Made by a program: the position numbers and the translations under genes. A stretch of 64,000 bases of DNA. It comes from Salvia splendens (lineage: Eukaryota > Streptophyta > Magnoliopsida > Lamiales > Lamiaceae). The stretch lies in assembly GCF_004379255.2 (NCBI RefSeq), contig NC_056050.1, forward strand, positions 20,267,514 to 20,331,513, read 5' to 3'. Below are positions 59,094 to 64,000 of the stretch, piece after piece. The notes under the pieces are model-generated. The model did no database searches and was not told the origin of the DNA. It saw only the letters and a list, made by a program, of their open reading frames with translations. Each line of letters begins with the position of its first letter. Position 1 is the first letter of the stretch.

Positions 59094-59145
59094 CCACTTC
59101 ACAGCCTTATCTGAGGGCAGACACTTGTGAAGTGGGAGGGGGGAT
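59094..59145 (+). promoter_or_regulatory. hairpin with PPT-like tract
   Basis: CCACTTCACA (59094-59103) pairs with TGTGAAGTGG (59126-59135), and the second arm runs into GAGGGGGGATG. This resembles an internal polypurine tract. Confidence 0.5.
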
Positions 59146-60458
59146 GCAATGGCCAGTATGACGTATATGCATATGTGTAGTTTGTGTTTAGTGTTTGTGT
59201 AGTTTTTTTAGGTCTAGTTTCTTTTCTTATACGTGTTGATTGGGCTTAAAACTCAACTGTCTCGAGCTGACGATGAGGGGAATTGAGGGAGATAGGACAT
59301 GCTGGACAATGGAAACCACCCTCCCTAGTATCTCCTAGTCAGTACAGATGATGCAAGTATGAGAGAAAAGCCCATCCTTAGAGCCAAACACAAAAGCCCT
59401 CTTAAAATGTGAGTTAAAAGCCTAAAGCGGAACCACTTTCCACCAATTCAGCAAGAGAAAAGAGTGGTTGCCACATGATGTCTAGGGTAAGGTGACTGCA
59501 TGTAGCAAGACCTGAAGGCAGTAGAAAACCCCCCTTAAAAAAAACCCCTCCTTTAAAACCCCACTTTCTAGCCGTATATACCCATATATAATCCCCTAGC
59601 CGCTGGAACTGTGTGTGTGCGAGGCATAAGGCAAGAAGGCAGCTAGCCAGCAGGGCATACAAGAAGAAAACCAACTGGAGAAAGAAATGGAGAGGCAAGG
59701 AGAAAAATGACCATGAAGAGATTCCGGGCCCCAAAAAGATAAGAAGGAATAAGGGTGGCGAAGCCACATTAGAGAAGGAGATAAATGTGAAGAAAATGGT
59801 TGAAAACACTTGACCACAAAAAAAGATAAGAAGGAATAAGGGTGGCGAAGCCACAATGCGCTACTGACCAGTTGGAGACCAATATCAGAAAATGTCCAGC
59901 CGTGAGAAGTATCAGCCGAAGGCTCAAATGCACACAATCCTCCCACATCAAAATAAAGTAGTAGTTTTGAACCTTAGATCCTTAGGAACATCCACCCCAA
60001 ACGCTACAACCTAATAACCCGTTACAAGCCTTAAGCCCTTCAGGAGCTGCACGTGAAATCCGAGTCCAAAGCATCCGTGGTTCAGCATATTGAGAGAAAA
60101 AAGTCCTAACATCCCCGGTGAGGAATGAGTGACTGAGTGAATCCAGTGTTTGGCCGCGAGTATGGGTGATCTTGACAAGCAGATGTACTGACTAGGAAGG
60201 AAAAGGGGGAGGACGGAAGTTCAAGGCTGTCTAAGGCCGGATTGCACCTGATCCCAAGGGAAGGGATGGTTGAAAATATAGCCCGATTAATGTGTTTATG
60301 TGTGTTTGTCGTTGTTTATGTGTTTTTCTTTTTGTCAAGGTTTAGAATCTAGGTTAGGATGGAGTCGGTCAAGGGGTGTAACTAGGCTAGAATTCGACTA
60401 ATTTCTTTTGGTTTGTTCTTCAAGCTTGAGGACAAGCATGTGGTAAGTGTGAGCAGTT

Positions 60459-61967
60459 TGATAAGTCGTATTATAGGCCTTGGTTACTAGTCAGTATAAC
60501 GTGCATAATTGGATTATATCTGCAAAACAGTTGCTAAAGTGTGCAGGGAAAGGGTTCTAGTCACTATGGAAACGGGTCGGACAACTCAGGTGAAAAGGGC
60601 GTCAGAATGTTGCTATACTGACCAGTATGCATGCCAAAAAGGCTCGAGATGGAGAAGAAGGATTGCTGGGAAGATCAACCACAAACGAGGGCAAAAGAGT
60701 CATTACACGAAGAAAGTCTACCCTAAAAATCAAGGGCAGGCCTCCATATAAAAGGGGAGCCACTTGTAGAGAGAATCATCATCAACTTTAGGACCTTTAC
60801 ACTTAGTTAGAATTCTGTCTCGGTAGATCATTCTTTTCAGCATCATCCTTCATATTCTCGTTCCTCGCTACAGCCATGGTCACCTGAAGTTCATCAGTTC
60901 GCTGGAGTCCCTCATTATCTCATTCCAGCCAGTTCGTCGCGTAGTGATAGTTGTTTCATCGCCCGGAGTGGCAAAACAATCTTTAAATTGCTTTCGTAGT
61001 TAATCTTACCTGTTTTTCTTACGTTGGATCTGTTGTGTTTTCATTACTTGCTAACTTTGAAGTACTTAATTGAGATCCAAACGTTTTAATGCTATGAAGT
61101 TGTTTTTGTGCATCGGTTCCTGTTTGATTCGGTTTCTTTCTGCCTAGATAGCGTAGATCTAGTTGCTACTGTAATTTCCAAGTGTTATTAGCATGTTTTA
61201 TTCTGGAGTTGATCGATCTGGGATTATGAGTTTGGTTTGCTGTTAGATTTAGATTTAAGTGTTAAGTTTGGAAGCGTAGTTTACGTGAGTTCTGCCACCT
61301 TGCATGCTACCCAGTGAGTGTAATTTCAGTTTCGCTAGTTTAATCTTTTGATTTGAAGTTTAAATTGTTAGATCTGTTTTCGTGAGTTGTTAATCTGAAG
61401 TTCTCATTGATGAATTCTGGGTTTGTTGATCTGAGTTTATTTATGTTGAAGAAGATAACATCCACATATAAGTTTGGGACCACTTTTGCTTTTTAGTTAC
61501 TTTATGCTTTTGTCCTTTACTTTTCTCTACCTTTTCTGCTGGTACCCTACAGATCTGTCAGTCTAGTCACCTAACTACCACTTATTCTCTGATATTCCGT
61601 TTAGCCGTTTATAGTAACCGCCTACTTTCCACATATTTCTGAAACACCATGTTCCCCACTCTCACGTACACAGCTACCTGTCAAACATCTTTCACACCTC
61701 CTAGTCAGTAAAGTACCACCTTAATTTTCAGTCTAGATAGAATCTCAACCCAAAGCGTGGTAGCTAACCAACCTTTTCAGAATATCACCACAATTACCAA
61801 AGCGCATTCATCTCTGTGGGATTCGACTCTTACGTCCACTATACTAGTCAGTAGAAGTGGGTTGAGGAATTATTGATACCAGGTTCAGGCTTAGCTGGGA
61901 CGTCCATCCTAATCAGTAGGGGTACATCCTGTGCTTGACGCGACCTCTGACAAAACCTGCTCTTTCA
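60459..61967 (+). repeat. right LTR of the Athila-like element (~1.51 kb)
   Basis: Starts TGATAAGTCG directly after a purine-rich tract and ends CTGCTCTTTCA. 60825-61967 matches the left piece at 23096-24241. The left boundary is inferred from TG plus the PPT-like context. Confidence 0.78.
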
Positions 61968-62210
61968 CTTATGTCAACACATTGACATTCTACATATATT
62001 ATATTCACATATTTTACATAATATATTGACATTTGTTGTTGTACGAAAAAATAAAAAAATTTAGAATTTTTTTCAAATTTTGACATCGAAACATATGCAA
62101 GTGAGATTTTGTTAGAATCCGTATGAATTACCTTTAATTTGATATATATTATGCGAAAAAATAATTTAAATCAAAAAAGTTATATCGTTTTAAAGGTATA
62201 CAGAATATGT
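61968..62210. repeat. 3' part of the 12819-13470 MITE family
   Basis: From 'CTTATGTCAACACATTG' it follows the same sequence as 13035-13290 ('TTTGTTGTTGTACGAAAAAA', 'AGTGAGATTTTGTTAGAATC'). It is therefore the target into which the Athila-like element inserted. Confidence 0.75.
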
Positions 62211-62214
62211 TGTT

Positions 62215-62580
62215 AGAATTCAAAGTACGAATCCTTACGGTTAGTTCTTGATAAAAGATATCTGAGTTTCTCTGCATTTTTCAGAATCAAAAGTGTTAGC
62301 AAAGATGAAATTATACAGTATAGCTTATTTAACATTGTAAACAAGTTTAGCTTTCTTATCCCATATTGTGGACTTTTCATCGCAATTGTAACAGAATTTG
62401 AGTTCAAAGACATCCATGAGAGATTGGTGGATTTCTAATAATGAAACATTGTTCACATCCATGAATCGCGACCATGATGTCAGGACTATTAGATCTAATG
62501 TACACATATGTGGTAGCTGAGGCCATGATGTACCCAACGTGTACATATCTAAATATGGGATGCGATAAATTAGAGGCACA
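62215..62580 (-). pseudogene. LRK10-like receptor kinase exon-1 fragment (copy E)
   Basis: The minus strand keeps the C-terminal third of the extracellular exon ('HMCTLDLIV', 'NVSLLEIHQSLMD', 'LKFCYNCDEKSTIW', 'KAKLVYNV') and part of the following intron, close to copy B 10763-11015. Homology stops at 62580 next to MITE-like DNA, so signal peptide and N-terminal Cys are gone. No kinase part lies within reach; the DNA to the left is the Athila-like nest. Confidence 0.82.
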
Positions 62581-62965
62581 ATCTTTGTTCTCCCTTGAAC
62601 TCTCTACTTTTTTTTCTTTATATTTTATTCTTCTTTTACTTAACTCATTTAAACAAAAATTTCTTAATTTCTGTAACGAAAAGAAATGACTCTATTAAAG
62701 AGGGACGGATGGAGTAACAATTATCTTTTCCATTTCTTACTTTATTCATCTCTCCTACTTTTAAACACCCAACAATCTTTTCTCTCTCATACTTTTTGCA
62801 TCTCCTACTTTTGAACATCAACAACCTTTTATCTCTCTTACTTTATTCATCTTTCATATTTTTAACACCCAACAATTTTCCCTCTCTTTTTTTTAAACAT
62901 TTTAAAATTAGCATGCATAACATCTCGTGCCGTCCCCAGAAGGGTCGTCTTCCTTGGGACGGAGG
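62581..62965. mobile_element. MITE remnants (GGGACGGAGG ends)
   Basis: Pyrimidine-rich 'CTCTCTTACTTTATTCATC' repeats and two right-end motifs (GGGACGGATGGAGTA at about 62703; TTGGGACGGAGGGGTA at about 62955). Probably two overlapping elements. Confidence 0.55.
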
Positions 62966-63047
62966 GGTACCATCAAATGCCATGCGAATTTGAGAATATA
63001 CGTGAAAGTAGTAGTCTGCAAAATAAAAAAGGAGCATGCACAGAATA

Positions 63048-63297
63048 GCTGGATTGCTTAAGTTGTACTCCATAGTAGGTAGGGGGACATTTCTTTCCGG
63101 CACAGAGATTAAGAAAAATTGTATTAAGTGAGTTAATTAAGTAAAAGAAAAATAAAGTAGGAAATAGAAAAGGCTGGATTGCTTAAGTTGTACTCCAAAG
63201 TAGGTAGGGACATTTCTTTCTGGCACAGATATTAAGAAAAATTGTATTAAGTGGGTTAATTAAGTAAAAGAAGAATAAAGTAACAAATAGAAAATGT
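63048..63297. repeat. 125-bp tandem duplication inside a MITE
   Basis: 63048-63172 and 63173-63297 both start GCTGGATTGCTTAAGTTGTA and differ at a few bases. The MITE's right end is near 63440 (GGAATGGAGGGAGTAC). Confidence 0.9.
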
Positions 63298-63445
63298 AGA
63301 AAGATAAAGAGAGAATAAGTAGGAGAAAGTAAAGTAGTGAGAAAAAATGTGTTGACTTTTTAGTAAAAAGGGAAATGATTTCATTATTATGGAACGTATA
63401 AAAATAGTAAAATAACCTTCACTACTATGGAATGGAGGGAGTACA

Positions 63446-63839
63446 GTGTACTCTAGTTACCATATTTTTTCGTATGCTTTTGAGCTACTTTAAGAAGTAG
63501 CTTGAATTGGTTCGAATTCGACTCCATTTACCATATTTCGTATTCTTTTGATTTTTGAAGTCCATTAAAAAATTAATTTAATACTATAAGTATTTGAACA
63601 TATTAACTCTATGCTCTCCCCCGCTTCACATAGTTTAATATTTTTCAACATTAGCAAGTATACTATAACAAACAAATATATAGTATTGATAAAAAAAGAA
63701 TATTAAAACTGCTATATATATATCTTATTGAATAGTTAATTTATCGATCGTTATTTAACTTAAATATGGAATTCAATGAATATCTATTATTTGATCGAAA
63801 TTACTAGACAACAACTGATTTTTCCGAAGGAGCTGTGCT
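63446..63839. other. AT-rich intergenic DNA
   Basis: No gene or named repeat seen. Confidence 0.5.
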
Positions 63840-64000
63840 CAACTATATGTGAAGGAGATTTGATTTGGTAAGAATTATTCATTTTGGACGGACTAAGTCA
63901 ACGATTATTTTTTTTGAAGTATTTAAATTGAAGTCAATGAGTCAATGGCGATAGTTGATTGAAGTGAAATCTACAAACACATCCATCACAATTGATAACT
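63840..64000. repeat. kinase-cluster flank repeat, copy 3
   Basis: Closely matches 15395-15560 ('GAGTCAATGGCGATAGTTG', 'ACATCCATCACAATTGATAA') and continues to the window edge. Confidence 0.75.

Larger units (their letters stand above)
58698..60458 (+). other. long 3' region of the Athila-like element
   Basis: About 1.76 kb without a coding frame. It holds four inverted-repeat hairpins (58801-59135), a G-rich purine tract (59131-59145), a 37-bp direct repeat (about 59734-59770 and 59818-59855, 'AAGATAAGAAGGAATAAGGG'), and ends in a purine-rich tract TAAGTGTGAGCAG just before the right LTR. Confidence 0.7.
23096..61967 (+). mobile_element. Athila-like Ty3/gypsy element, rearranged, with nested chromovirus
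   Basis: The host element of the large nest: left LTR piece (23096-24241), gag fragment (24299-24862), the inserted chromovirus (24863-51210), the rest of gag plus protease, RT, RNase H and integrase (51216-55437), an extra ORF in the env position (56058-58697), a long structured 3' region and a complete right LTR (60459-61967). The DLGAS protease motif, the polyprotein style and the post-pol ORF point to the Athila lineage. All coding parts are broken. The LTR copies differ by a few percent, so it is older than the chromovirus inside it. PBS and the 5' part of gag are missing. Confidence 0.82.

Overview
The window is repeat-rich nuclear DNA from a flowering plant, probably a eudicot. The evidence is nested Ty3/gypsy retrotransposons primed by initiator tRNA-Met, many small MITEs with 'CTCCCTCCGT' ends, and broken copies of receptor-like kinases of the LRK10-like/rust-resistance-kinase type (GUB_WAK extracellular domain, 'HFDIKPHN' catalytic loop). 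Lamiales is possible but is only a guess. I found no intact host gene, no rRNA or tRNA gene and no CRISPR array.

Layout. (1) 1-5295, minus strand: 5' half of a Tekay/Del-like chromovirus with LTR, PBS, a small ORF ahead of gag, and gag-protease; it runs off the left edge. (2) 5.6-17.5 kb, minus strand: a degenerate cluster of at least four LRK10-like kinase copies (A at 5.6-7.6, B at 8.2-11.4, a stub at 14.2, C at 16.7-17.5). They are broken by shared and private nonsense codons, a microhomology deletion, a tandem duplication and an 800-bp hAT-like insertion, with MITEs between them. (3) 18383-21157: a solo chromovirus LTR with a perfect 5-bp target duplication, followed by a roughly 115-bp tandem repeat. 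(4) 23.1-62.0 kb, plus strand: an old, rearranged Athila-like element (gag, protease, RT, RNase H, integrase, an extra ORF in the env position, a structured 3' region and an LTR). Its gag is split by a much younger Tekay-like chromovirus at 24863-51210. (5) 62.2-64.0 kb: a further LRK10-like fragment and MITE debris, showing that the kinase cluster continues to the right.

The chromovirus block appears as two nearly complete copies around a 100-N gap. The outer ends carry one target duplication (GAAAC). Substitutions that separate the 5' LTR from the 3' LTR are repeated identically in both copies, and the copies otherwise differ mainly by 1-bp indels that get denser toward the gap. I therefore read this as one element assembled twice. 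The right-hand copy keeps an intact 1515-codon gag-pol; the broken gag-pol of the left copy is probably a consensus artefact.

The most interesting biology is an uncharacterised ORF between the PBS and gag. It occurs in two clearly different chromovirus families here, aligns without gaps over about 105 residues at roughly 40% identity, has an acidic tail, and in both families has a splice-acceptor-like pyrimidine tract plus AG just before its ATG. Three LTR families also share a block with a conserved stem-loop, and the Athila-like element carries a series of stem-loops with polypurine tracts in its 3' region.
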